A DNA stretch of 64,000 nt from CALLVF01 sp964632205. GTDB taxonomy: Bacteria > Patescibacteriota > Microgenomatia > UBA1406 > GWC2-37-13. Position numbers and translations under genes: made by a program. The notes under the pieces were generated by a model that was given only the letters and a program-made list of their open reading frames with translations, had not been told where the DNA came from and did not search any database. The DNA is taken from assembly GCA_964632205.1 (NCBI GenBank), contig CAZWBE010000001.1, positions 81,831 through 145,830 of the forward strand, given 5' to 3'. Shown piece after piece: positions 50,571 through 58,849 of this stretch (within the stretch, counting starts at the first letter, position 1; each line of letters begins with the position of its first letter).

Positions 50571-51257
50571 ATGATAATCAACCCTAATGTTGCCATTATC
50601 GAAGCTATTCCTGGTGTTGGCGGTGATGAAGCGAAAATTTGGATGAAGGAACTACTTTTATCCTACATTCGCTTTGCCCAAAAAAAAAGTTTTAAATTTG
50701 CTTATCTTGACGATGATGTTGTCAAAATTGCAGGGGAGAACGCCTTTAATCTTTTTAAAAACGAAACTGGCGTCCATCGCGTCCAACGTATCCCTTCCAC
50801 CGAACGCCGGGGAAGAATCCACACTTCAACGGCAATTATCGTCGTATTACCACAAATCACTCAGTCTGATATTCGCATAAATCCCACCGATCTTGAGTGG
50901 CAATTTTTCAGAAGTGGTGGTCATGGCGGCCAAAATGTCAATAAAGTCTCAACCGCCGTAAGACTAATCCACAAACCAACAGGAATCACTGTCACTGCCA
51001 GCCGTGAACGCTATCAAGAAGCTAATCGAAGAATTGCTATGGAACTTTTATTAGGAAAACTCTACCAGCTTGAAGAAGAGAAAAAAAGAGGGGTTCTTTT
51101 TTCTTTTGTAAAAAATGTTGGCACAGGCGAGCGGGCGGAAAAAATTCGCACCTATAATTTCCCCCAAAACAGATTAACTGATCATAGAACTGGCAAAAGC
51201 TTTTACAATCTCGAAGAAATCATCGAAGAAGGTAAGTGGGAAAAAATCTTGATATAA
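50571..51257 (+). CDS. prfA: RF1-like peptide chain release factor lacking N-terminal domain 1
   Basis: The 228-residue protein begins in domain 2 with IEAIPGVGGDEAKIWM (RF1: EIRAGTGGDEA), carries the codon-reading tripeptide position as PST at 75-77 (RF1 class P-x-T) and the catalytic GGQ at 119-121 within RSGGHGGQNVNKVSTAVR. The C-terminal NFPQNRLTDHR is intact. Canonical RF1 has about 360 residues; the first 100 or so (domain 1) are absent, and the hisS stop at 50546 leaves no room. It lies 24 bases after hisS. It could be a working minimal RF1 or a specialised hydrolase. Confidence 0.85.
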   Translation: MIINPNVAIIEAIPGVGGDEAKIWMKELLLSYIRFAQKKSFKFAYLDDDVVKIAGENAFNLFKNETGVHRVQRIPSTERRGRIHTSTAIIVVLPQITQSDIRINPTDLEWQFFRSGGHGGQNVNKVSTAVRLIHKPTGITVTASRERYQEANRRIAMELLLGKLYQLEEEKKRGVLFSFVKNVGTGERAEKIRTYNFPQNRLTDHRTGKSFYNLEEIIEEGKWEKILI

Positions 51258-51267
51258 TTTTAATAAC

Positions 51268-51276
51268 TGTTATAAT
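51268..51276 (+). promoter_or_regulatory. Extended -10 promoter for rpmE
   Basis: TGT then TATAAT at 51271-51276, 11 bases before the ATG at 51288. A second TGA-TATAAT at 51250-51258 overlaps the prfA stop. Confidence 0.55.
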
Positions 51277-51287
51277 ATTTATTCTCT

Positions 51288-51593
51288 ATGAAAAAAAACA
51301 TTCATCCAACTTATTACTTTGACGCCAAGGTAACCTGTAATTGCGGTTATACTTTCCTTACCGGTTCCACAAAACAATTTATTAATGTTGAAGTCTGTTA
51401 TAAATGTCACCCTTTTTATACCGGTGAACATCGATTTTTAGATACCAAAGGCAGGGTTGATTCTTTTATCAAAAAACAAGAAGCGGCAAAAAAATATCAA
51501 GCCCTTTCTGACTTTTCTCAAAAAAAACATAAAAAAGAGAAAAAAGAAGAAAGACGACCAAAAACGTTACGGGAACTTTTAACTGAAATTTGA
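51288..51593 (+). CDS. rpmE: 50S ribosomal protein bL31 with basic C-terminal extension
   Basis: KKNIHPTYYFDAKVTCNCGYTF, VEVCYKCHPFYTGEHRFLDTKGRVDSF are the bL31 landmarks, with a four-Cys zinc site (CNC, CYKC). After residue 65 a charged tail of about 35 residues (KKHKKEKKEERRPK) extends beyond the usual 66-75 residue length. Its TGA stop is at the same time the TG element of the next promoter. Confidence 0.93.
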   Translation: MKKNIHPTYYFDAKVTCNCGYTFLTGSTKQFINVEVCYKCHPFYTGEHRFLDTKGRVDSFIKKQEAAKKYQALSDFSQKKHKKEKKEERRPKTLRELLTEI

Positions 51594-51599
51594 TATAAT
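51591..51599 (+). promoter_or_regulatory. Extended -10 promoter for rplJ-rplL, built on the rpmE stop codon
   Basis: TGA (rpmE stop) directly followed by TATAAT at 51594-51599. The transcript start near 51606 gives a leader of about 100 bases. Confidence 0.65.
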
Positions 51600-51623
51600 A
51601 TATTAAATTTTTATATTTTTGAC

Positions 51624-51700
51624 ACCTTAGACCCGGGTATCGTCTTGTCACGATTATAAATCCCGGCGAAATTCCTCCCAGATAAACGGAGGATACGGTT
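51624..51700 (+). promoter_or_regulatory. Ribosomal protein L10 leader (autoregulatory mRNA structure)
   Basis: The leader contains a stem CCGGG/CCCGG (51633-51637 with 51662-51666) enclosing ATCG/CGAT (51639-51642 with 51651-51654) and flanked by CCTTAGACC and GGCGAAA, resembling the known bacterial L10 leader that binds L10-L12 to repress its own translation. A second hairpin pairs CCTCC (51674-51678) with GGAGG (51688-51692). The GGAGG lies 14 bases before the rplJ ATG, so it may be part of the switch instead of a simple ribosome binding site. Confidence 0.65.
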
Positions 51701-51706
51701 AATCTT

Positions 51707-52243
51707 ATGGCTTCTCAAAAAAAACAAAACCAAGTTAAAAAGCTGATCGAAGTTTTATCACAACGCTCTTCACATTTTGTCTTAATTAACTTTGAAAAAA
51801 CCAGCCACCAAACTTTTGAAGCATTAAGAAAAAAACTTTCTCCTTTTCAAGCTAAGCTTAGCGTGATCAAAAATACCCTTTTTGAGAAAGCGGTTAATCA
51901 GTTATTAACTACCAATCATTTATTCATTGAATTCAAGAAAAAATGTCTTCCTCTTAAAAACCCCTCTGCTTTATTAACTTTTTCTCCTTCCTCTTCATGG
52001 CATAATGGTTTAAAAGCCTTTTACGATTTTATTCAGCAAGAAAAGTCATTAAATTTTAAATCTGGCCTCATCGATGGACAAGTCTATACTCGTGACCAAA
52101 TATTAGACCTCGCCCGGTTACCAAGCAAAGAACAACTTATTCATAATATCATTATCAGCTTAAGAAACCCTTTACAGCGTTTTATTTTTAGTACTAAGTT
52201 TAATGTTAATAAATTTGTTTATATACTAAAAAACAAAAATTAA
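51707..52243 (+). CDS. rplJ: 50S ribosomal protein uL10
   Basis: The 178-residue protein has the uL10 layout: N-terminal KKLIEVLSQRSSHFVLINFEK, SVIKNTLFEKAV (R-N-T-L element), a middle domain and a helical end that binds L12 dimers. It is divergent in sequence, and the C-terminal helix is short. It is transcribed with rplL from its own promoter, apart from rplK-rplA and rpoBC, which are its usual neighbours. Confidence 0.9.
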   Translation: MASQKKQNQVKKLIEVLSQRSSHFVLINFEKTSHQTFEALRKKLSPFQAKLSVIKNTLFEKAVNQLLTTNHLFIEFKKKCLPLKNPSALLTFSPSSSWHNGLKAFYDFIQQEKSLNFKSGLIDGQVYTRDQILDLARLPSKEQLIHNIIISLRNPLQRFIFSTKFNVNKFVYILKNKN

Positions 52244-52256
52244 CTCTTTAAGTCAG

Positions 52257-52265
52257 AAAAGGAGG
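52257..52265 (+). promoter_or_regulatory. Strong Shine-Dalgarno site of rplL
   Basis: AAAAGGAGG, eight bases before ATG 52274, complements the 16S 3' end. It also rules out the in-frame GTG at 52265 as start. Confidence 0.85.
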
Positions 52266-52273
52266 TGATAAAT

Positions 52274-52678
52274 ATGTCAGAAAATAAACTTTCCGAAAAA
52301 TTAGAAAAAATCGCCAAAGAAATCGAAAGTCTAACTGTTGTTGAGATGGCCCAATTAGCAAAATATTTAGAAGATAAATTTGGTGTTTCGACTATGGTAA
52401 TGACGCCAACCGCCGCTGCTGTCACCGCTGCATCGGCGGATTCTTCGGCAAAACAAGAGGAAAAAACTACTTTTACCGTAGTCTTATCATCCGCGGGGGA
52501 AAACAAACTAAGTGTGATTAAAGCCGTCCGGGAATTACTGCCTAATTTAGGTCTAATAGAAGCAAAAAAATTGGTGGAATCAGCCCCGAAAGAATTATTA
52601 ACTGATGTCAAAAAAGAAGCCGCTGAAGAAGCTAAGAAAAAAATAGAAGCCGCCGGCGGTAAAGTTGAATTAAAATAA
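52274..52678 (+). CDS. rplL: 50S ribosomal protein bL12 (L7/L12)
   Basis: The 134-residue protein has the N-terminal dimerisation helix pair (LTVVEMAQLAKYLEDKFGV), an Ala-rich hinge (about residues 40-60) and the factor-binding domain EKTTFTVVLSSAGENKLSVIKAVREL with GLIEAKKLVESAPKEL. All are typical. It has one of the two perfect Shine-Dalgarno sites in the window, consistent with the need for several copies per ribosome. Confidence 0.96.
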   Translation: MSENKLSEKLEKIAKEIESLTVVEMAQLAKYLEDKFGVSTMVMTPTAAAVTAASADSSAKQEEKTTFTVVLSSAGENKLSVIKAVRELLPNLGLIEAKKLVESAPKELLTDVKKEAAEEAKKKIEAAGGKVELK

Positions 52679-52795
52679 AATACAAACGATAAACAGAAGC
52701 TATATTTAAAATAAAAAACTCTAAATTTTTAAATTATTTTTAGCATTTAATTTTTTTTAAAGTTAGAGGCTGTTGAAGATTCCCTATCTGAATTT

Positions 52796-52804
52796 TGATA
52801 AAAT
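52796..52804 (+). promoter_or_regulatory. Extended -10 promoter giving a leaderless gyrB mRNA
   Basis: TGA then TAAAAT at 52799-52804, five bases before the ATG at 52810. Confidence 0.5.
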
Positions 52805-52809
52805 AGAGT

Positions 52810-54747
52810 ATGACAAAAAGATCTCCAAAATCAGATTATGGCGCCGAATCAATTGTCGTTCTTGAGGGTCTTGAGCCGGTAAGAAAAAGGCCGGCTATGT
52901 ATATTGGCACAACCTCACAAGCCGGAATTAATCACTGTCTTAATGAAATTATTGACAATGCCATCGATGAAGCTTTAGCTGGTTTTTGCCATCATATCCG
53001 GGTAGAAATTCAAAAAGATAACTATTTAACGGTTTATGATGACGGTCGGGGAATCCCGGTTGAAAAAATTCCTCAATATGACACGTCTGCTTTAGAAATT
53101 GTTATGACTAAACTTCATGCGGGAGGCAAATTCAATGTCGGCGCTTACAAAATCTCAGGTGGATTACATGGAGTGGGCGCTTCAGTGGTTAATGCCTTAT
53201 CTTCTCATTTTATTGTTGAAGTTAAACGTGACGGTAAATTATATCGGCAAGAATATAAAAGGGGGACTCCTCTTTATCCTGTTAAAGAAGTAGAAGAATC
53301 AATAATTAACTTTCCATTTACTCAGGGTACGGCGGTTTCTTTTTTACCCGACTCAGAGATATTTAAAGAAACAGTCGAGTTAAACTTCTCTCTTTTTAAA
53401 AAACAGATTAAAGAAAGAGCTTATTTGATTAGTAATGTTTATTTTAAAATCATCAATCATAAAATTAACGAACGATTTGCTTATTTTTTTGATGGCGGCA
53501 TCATCTCTTTAATAAAGGACCTTAACCGCGGTAAAAAAACACTTCATCAACCAATTTATATAAAAAAACAAATCGATGATAAAGAAATTGAGGTAGCCAT
53601 TCAGTATAACGACTCAATTAATGAAAACGTTCATTCTTTTGTTAATGTCATTGCCACACCGGAAGGGGGAACCCATTTAACTGGTTTTAGAACCGCTCTT
53701 ACTAAAGCAGTAAACAATTATGCTAAAAAAGAATTAGGAACAAGAAATGGGGAAGAAACATTTACCGGCGAAGATGTTAAAGAAGGTCTTACCGCCATTG
53801 TCTACGTAAAAATGCCAGCCACCAATCTCCAATTTGAAGGTCAAACAAAAACTAAATTAGGCAATTCTGAAATCCAAACTATCGTCCAACAAACCGTTTT
53901 TGACTTCTTAGAAACCTATTTTGAAGAAAATCCCAAAACCGCCAAAGAAATTTTAGCAAAAATCTTTCTCGCCCAGAAAGCCCGATTGGCCGCCAAGGCC
54001 GCTAAAGAGGCTGTCTTAAGAAAAGGAGCGCTCGAAGGTGCCAGTCTTCCTGGGAAACTGGCTGATTGTCAGGAAAAAGATCCCTCCCTTTCTGAATTGT
54101 TTATTGTTGAGGGTGATTCTGCCGGTGGTTCAGCTAAGCAAGGAAGAGACAGAAAATTTCAGGCAATTCTGCCACTCCGTGGCAAGATATTAAACACCGA
54201 GCGAGCCTATCTTGATAAGGTGCTGTCATTTAAAGAATTAAAAGATCTTGTTGTTGCTTTAGGTTGCGGTATCGGTGAAAGCATTGATTACAAAAAGCTT
54301 CGTTATCATAAAATCATTATTATGACCGACGCTGATGTTGATGGAGAACATATCAGAACATTGCTTTTAACTTTCTTTTATCGTCATCTGCCAGAAATTG
54401 TCAGTAAGGGCCACCTTTATATTGCCCAGCCTCCTTTATATAAAATTCAGTCGGGAAAGAAAATTCAATACGCTTACTCAGAAGAGGAAAAAAATCAAAT
54501 TCTTCACTCAGTCGCCCCTGAAAATACTAATTCGTTGATCATTCAACGGTATAAAGGGCTAGGAGAAATGAATCCTGAACAATTATGGGAAACCACTATG
54601 GACCCCAAAAAACGCTTTTTAAAACAAGTTAATGTTATCGACGCTCAAGAAGCTGACTATATTTTTTCTATGCTTATGGGTGAAGAAGTGCCGCCAAGAA
54701 AAAAATTTATTATTACCCATGCTAAATTAGCGACATTAGATTTATAA
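52810..54747 (+). CDS. gyrB: DNA gyrase subunit B
   Basis: The 645-residue ATPase subunit: GHKL ATP site EIIDNAIDEALAG, YDDGRGIPVE, SGGLHGVGASVVNALS; transducer domain with QTKTKLGN; TOPRIM domain SELFIVEGDSAGGSAKQGRDRKFQAILPLRGKILN (core EGDSAGGSAKQGR) and DADVDGEHIRTLLL; C-terminal YKGLGEMNPEQLWETTM. Everything required is present. ppa and gyrA follow, so the gyrase pair is split only by ppa. Confidence 0.97.
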   Translation: MTKRSPKSDYGAESIVVLEGLEPVRKRPAMYIGTTSQAGINHCLNEIIDNAIDEALAGFCHHIRVEIQKDNYLTVYDDGRGIPVEKIPQYDTSALEIVMTKLHAGGKFNVGAYKISGGLHGVGASVVNALSSHFIVEVKRDGKLYRQEYKRGTPLYPVKEVEESIINFPFTQGTAVSFLPDSEIFKETVELNFSLFKKQIKERAYLISNVYFKIINHKINERFAYFFDGGIISLIKDLNRGKKTLHQPIYIKKQIDDKEIEVAIQYNDSINENVHSFVNVIATPEGGTHLTGFRTALTKAVNNYAKKELGTRNGEETFTGEDVKEGLTAIVYVKMPATNLQFEGQTKTKLGNSEIQTIVQQTVFDFLETYFEENPKTAKEILAKIFLAQKARLAAKAAKEAVLRKGALEGASLPGKLADCQEKDPSLSELFIVEGDSAGGSAKQGRDRKFQAILPLRGKILNTERAYLDKVLSFKELKDLVVALGCGIGESIDYKKLRYHKIIIMTDADVDGEHIRTLLLTFFYRHLPEIVSKGHLYIAQPPLYKIQSGKKIQYAYSEEEKNQILHSVAPENTNSLIIQRYKGLGEMNPEQLWETTMDPKKRFLKQVNVIDAQEADYIFSMLMGEEVPPRKKFIITHAKLATLDL

Positions 54748-54787
54748 TTTGTCTATTGGTTATAAATTTTCAATTAAAAATCAACCT

Positions 54788-55303
54788 ATGAATATCCAAA
54801 AACTTTCACCCGGTAAAAATCCACCGGAGGAAATTAATGTTTTAGTGGAGATACCTCAAGGATCGTCAGTTAAATACGAATTGGATAAAGATTCAGGGGT
54901 TGTCTTTGTCGACCGTTTTAATTACACGGCCATGTTTTATCCTTTTAATTATGGATTTATTCCTCAAACTCATGCCGAAGATGGTGATCCGGTTGATGTT
55001 TTAGTCATCTCTTCTTATCCGGTGACTCCCGGTACCATCATTCCCGCCAGACCGATTGGAATGTTAGAGATGGAAGACGAGGAGGGGATTGATACAAAAA
55101 TATTGGCCGTACCAACAAAAAAAGTTGATCCATTCTTCAGTCAAATTAATGATATTCAAGATCTTGAGGAAAACATTAAGAAAAAGATTCAACACTTTTT
55201 TAATCATTACAAAGAATTGGAACCAGGAAAGTGGGTAAAAACCAGGGATTTTTTACCCAAACAACAAGCCCTCAACGTCATCAGACAAGCCTTAGTAAAA
55301 TAA
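54788..55303 (+). CDS. ppa: Inorganic pyrophosphatase (family I)
   Basis: The 171-residue enzyme splits pyrophosphate. Signature EDGDPVDVLV near residues 60-69, with YPFNYGFIPQT before it and VDPFFSQINDIQDLEENIKKKIQHFFNHYKELEPGKW, read as the usual active-site and helix region. ATG 54788 gives MNIQKLSPGKNPPEEINVLVEIP, the family N-terminus; the frame upstream to 54749 is not homologous. It lies 40 bases after gyrB. Confidence 0.95.
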   Translation: MNIQKLSPGKNPPEEINVLVEIPQGSSVKYELDKDSGVVFVDRFNYTAMFYPFNYGFIPQTHAEDGDPVDVLVISSYPVTPGTIIPARPIGMLEMEDEEGIDTKILAVPTKKVDPFFSQINDIQDLEENIKKKIQHFFNHYKELEPGKWVKTRDFLPKQQALNVIRQALVK

Positions 55304-55425
55304 AGTGAACAGTCATTTAAACAATCGATCAAGAGGAATAAATTATCAAGTCTTAAAGAGTTTCATTGGGCAAACTTTATTAATTAAGGATTCATTTTTA
55401 TATTTAAATTAAGAATTTGTCAAAT

Positions 55426-57963
55426 ATGACCAACATTATCAACACGGAAATTACCAACGAGATGAAACGTGCCTATTTAGACTACGCAATGAGTGTCATC
55501 GTTTCCCGTGCTCTTCCTGACAGCCGTGACGGTTTAAAACCAGTCCATCGCCGAATTCTTTACGCCATGCAACGAATGGGATTAACCAGCTCAGCTCGAT
55601 TTGCCAAAAGTGCTAAAGTAGTCGGTGAAGTTTTGGGAAAATTTCACCCTCACGGCGATGCTCCTGTTTATGAAGCCTTAGCTCGGATGGCCCAAGATTT
55701 CTCCATGCGCTACCCCTTAATTAAAGGTCAGGGAAATTTTGGTTCCATAGATGGTGATCCACCGGCCGCCATGCGCTACACCGAAGTTAAATTAGCTAAA
55801 ATCGCTGAAGAAATGCTTGTTGATATTGAAAAAGAAACTGTCCCTTTTATCGATAATTTTGATGGCACCTTAAAAGAACCGCTTTACCTGCCTGCCAAAC
55901 TTCCCAATCTCCTGTTGATGGGCGCCGAAGGAATCGCCGTTGGAATGGCAACAAAAATCCCTCCCCACAATTTGTCAGAAATCGTTGATGGGTTAGTCTT
56001 TATGATTGATAAGGCTAAAACGACAGTCCTCAATCAAAAATTAGAAACAAACCCGTCACTTCAAAATTCCAATAATAACCAGATTTCAAATTTGGCTATT
56101 CATCCTTCAAATTTGAGCTTCGATGTTTCTCTCGATGACCTTCTCCAATTTATTAAAGGACCTGATTTTCCAACTGGCGGGATTATTTATGGCGCTAAAG
56201 ATATTAAAGAAGCTTATGCCACTGGTCGAGGATCAATTCTTATCCGAGCCAAAGTGGAAGATGAAGACTTGGGAAAAGGAAAAACTGCCATTATCGTTAC
56301 CCAAATTCCCTATCAGGTTAACAAAGCCGCCTTAGTAGAAAAAATTGCTCGCCTGGTGACGGAAAAGAAAATTGTCGGCGTGGCCGATCTTCGTGATGAA
56401 TCGGATCGGCAAGGGTTAAGAATTGTCATTGAATTAAAACGCGACGCCTCCTATAAAAAAGTTCTTAATAATCTTTTTAAATATACCGAACTGCAAACTT
56501 CTTTTCCGGTTAATATGGTCGCTTTAGTTGATGGTGTTCCTCAAACGCTTTCCTTAAAATCAATTTTGGAAATTTATCTCAAACACCGGGTAGAAGTCAT
56601 TACTAAACGATCCCGATATGAATTAACTCAAGCAAAAAACCGCGCCCATATTTTAGAAGGCTATTTAATCGCCCTTGATTCAATTGATGAAGTGATTGAA
56701 ACCATTAAACAATCAAAAGATGAACCAACCGCAAAAATTCAATTAGTAAAAAAATTCCAATTGACGGAGATTCAAGCCCAGGCGATTTTAGACATGCAAC
56801 TTAAAAGATTAACCGGTTTGGAACGGGAAAAAATTGAGGATGAACTGGCTATGTTAAAAGAAACAATTGATTATCTTCAGGAGCTTTTAAAAGATATCTT
56901 TAAAATTCTTGCCGTTATTAAAAATGAATTATTATATCTTAAGCAAAAATACGGCGATGACCGTCGAACTCAATTTATTAAAAGCAAACCGGGCGAAATT
57001 ACCGATGAACAATTGATAGAAAATAAAGAAGTGATTGTTGTTTTAACTAAAGAAGGTTACATTAAGCAAGTCCCGCGAGAAACCTTTAGAGTCCAAAGGC
57101 GAGGAGGGAAAGGAGTGACGGGAATTGAAACTAAGGAAACTGATAATGTCTACTACATCACGACGGCGATGACCCATGATTACATACTGTTTTTTACCAA
57201 TCATGGAAGAGCTTTTCAAACCCGTGTTTGGGAAATTCCTCAAGGTTCACGAGTCTCCAAAGGCAAAGCTATTATTAACTTAATTAGTCTTCGTCCTGAA
57301 GAAAGAGTAACTTCAATTTTAACTTATAATCAACAATCCGTGATTAATAACGGAGAGTTATTTGTCTTAATGTCAACAAAACTGGGAACTATTAAAAAAA
57401 CTCCCTTTAAGGATTATATTAACATCCGAAGTAATGGCATCATCGCCATTAAATTAGAAAAAGACGATGAGCTTTTGTGGGTTAAATTAACCGATGGCAG
57501 GAAAAATGTAATTCTGGTCACAAAAAATGGCAAAGCGATTGTTTTTCCGGAAAAGGAAATCAGAATAACTGGCCGCTCATCAATAGGCGTCAAAGGTGTC
57601 GAGATTGAGAAAGATAATCAAGTTGTGGCCGCTGATGTCTTTGGTGAAGATGAATTTAAGAAAGAGATATTAGTAATCGGAGAAAAAGGCATTGGTAAAA
57701 AGACGCACTTGGCCAATTTCCGTGGTCAACACCGAGGAGGTAAAGGCGTGAAGATTGCTCCCGTTGATGACAAATTCGGCAAAGTGGCTTTTGCCCAAAT
57801 TATCCAACCGGAAGACTCAACCTTAATTATCACCAGTCGCCTTGGCCAAGTGGTAAAAATTCCCCTTAACTCGATCCCCTCCCGTTCCCGAACTGCTAAA
57901 GGAGTAATTCTTATGCGTTTTTCTCAAAAAGACGACTGTATTGCCAGCGCCACTTTTGTGTGA
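55426..57963 (+). CDS. gyrA: DNA gyrase subunit A
   Basis: The 845-residue subunit has SVIVSRALPDSRDGLKPVHRRILY, the catalytic Tyr118 in AAMRYTEVKL (E. coli Tyr122), and the GyrA box QRRGGKG at about 557-563 in the first blade of the C-terminal beta-pinwheel, showing gyrase instead of topoisomerase IV. An extra Asn/Gln-rich stretch of about 30 residues (about 200-235) sits in the N-terminal domain. ATG 55426 is preferred to a TTG at 55417. The TGA stop is the TG part of the folD promoter. Confidence 0.97.
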   Translation: MTNIINTEITNEMKRAYLDYAMSVIVSRALPDSRDGLKPVHRRILYAMQRMGLTSSARFAKSAKVVGEVLGKFHPHGDAPVYEALARMAQDFSMRYPLIKGQGNFGSIDGDPPAAMRYTEVKLAKIAEEMLVDIEKETVPFIDNFDGTLKEPLYLPAKLPNLLLMGAEGIAVGMATKIPPHNLSEIVDGLVFMIDKAKTTVLNQKLETNPSLQNSNNNQISNLAIHPSNLSFDVSLDDLLQFIKGPDFPTGGIIYGAKDIKEAYATGRGSILIRAKVEDEDLGKGKTAIIVTQIPYQVNKAALVEKIARLVTEKKIVGVADLRDESDRQGLRIVIELKRDASYKKVLNNLFKYTELQTSFPVNMVALVDGVPQTLSLKSILEIYLKHRVEVITKRSRYELTQAKNRAHILEGYLIALDSIDEVIETIKQSKDEPTAKIQLVKKFQLTEIQAQAILDMQLKRLTGLEREKIEDELAMLKETIDYLQELLKDIFKILAVIKNELLYLKQKYGDDRRTQFIKSKPGEITDEQLIENKEVIVVLTKEGYIKQVPRETFRVQRRGGKGVTGIETKETDNVYYITTAMTHDYILFFTNHGRAFQTRVWEIPQGSRVSKGKAIINLISLRPEERVTSILTYNQQSVINNGELFVLMSTKLGTIKKTPFKDYINIRSNGIIAIKLEKDDELLWVKLTDGRKNVILVTKNGKAIVFPEKEIRITGRSSIGVKGVEIEKDNQVVAADVFGEDEFKKEILVIGEKGIGKKTHLANFRGQHRGGKGVKIAPVDDKFGKVAFAQIIQPEDSTLIITSRLGQVVKIPLNSIPSRSRTAKGVILMRFSQKDDCIASATFV

Positions 57964-57969
57964 TATAAT
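57961..57969 (+). promoter_or_regulatory. Extended -10 promoter for folD-miaA, built on the gyrA stop codon
   Basis: TGA (gyrA stop, 57961-57963) directly followed by TATAAT at 57964-57969, ten bases before the folD ATG. Confidence 0.65.
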
Positions 57970-57979
57970 TTAAATATTA

Positions 57980-58849
57980 ATGGAAATTAATGGTAAAAAA
58001 ATTGCCAATTATCTTACTACCATCATTAGAAAAAAAATCTCCCTCCTTAAAAAGAAAAAACCCCTCCAGTTAGCCGCCTTTTTAGTCGGAAATAACCCTG
58101 AACAACTATCATTTTTAAAAATAAAATCACAAACGGCGAAAAAATTAGGTGTCCGTTTTAAACTAATCCATTTAAAAAAAATTCCTTCTTTTGAAGCTTT
58201 TGTAAATCACATTAAACAAGAGTCAAATGATGAAAAAAATACCGGAATTATCATTCAGCAACCTTTACCGGCCCAACTGGCAACAGCCAGTCTTTATGAT
58301 TATATTGCGATTAACAAAGAAATCGAAGGCCGTAAGTATAAATCTCCTTTTCTTCCTCCTCTTGGCTTAGCGGTTTTAACCATAATAAAATATATTTTTG
58401 GCGGGAAAAAATTAAATAAAAATCTTTTTATTGGCATTAAAGATTTAGATTCTCGATTTTTTAAAAAAGTTTTTAAAAATCGACGACTAGTTCTTGCTGG
58501 CCGAGGTTTAACTGGCGGTGAACCGATTGGGGAAACATTAACACGAGCCGGGATTAATTATTTCAATATTAATTCCCAAACTCCTCATCCAGAAAATTAT
58601 TACCAAGAAGCCGATATTATTATTACGACGGTTGGAAAAAAAATTATCGCTCCCCATATGCTTAAAAAAGGAGTTGTTTTAATCAATGTTGGCCTTCACC
58701 GAGAAAATGGTAGATTAAAAGGCGATTATGATGAGAATGAAATAAAAAATATCGCTTCATTCTACACACCAACCCCGGGCGGGATCGGCCCGATTGACGT
58801 TATCTATCTTTTTAACAATCTGGCCGAAGCGGCCAAACTTCAGCGATGA
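57980..58849 (+). CDS. folD: FolD-like methylene-THF dehydrogenase/cyclohydrolase, divergent
   Basis: The 289-residue protein keeps the FolD fold: LVGNNPEQLSFLKIKSQTAKKLG, GIIIQQPLPAQL, a Rossmann stretch with RLVLAGRGLTGGEP, and TPTPGGIGPIDVIYLFNN near the end. Several conserved positions are changed: the active-site Tyr of Y-V-x-x-K is Phe (F-L-K-I-K), K-D-V-D-G reads KEIEG, P-C-T-P-x-G reads LPPLG, and G-R-S-x-x-V-G reads GRGLTGG. The catalytic Lys and Gln remain. Activity is therefore uncertain. Its stop overlaps the miaA start (ATGA). Confidence 0.8.
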   Translation: MEINGKKIANYLTTIIRKKISLLKKKKPLQLAAFLVGNNPEQLSFLKIKSQTAKKLGVRFKLIHLKKIPSFEAFVNHIKQESNDEKNTGIIIQQPLPAQLATASLYDYIAINKEIEGRKYKSPFLPPLGLAVLTIIKYIFGGKKLNKNLFIGIKDLDSRFFKKVFKNRRLVLAGRGLTGGEPIGETLTRAGINYFNINSQTPHPENYYQEADIIITTVGKKIIAPHMLKKGVVLINVGLHRENGRLKGDYDENEIKNIASFYTPTPGGIGPIDVIYLFNNLAEAAKLQR

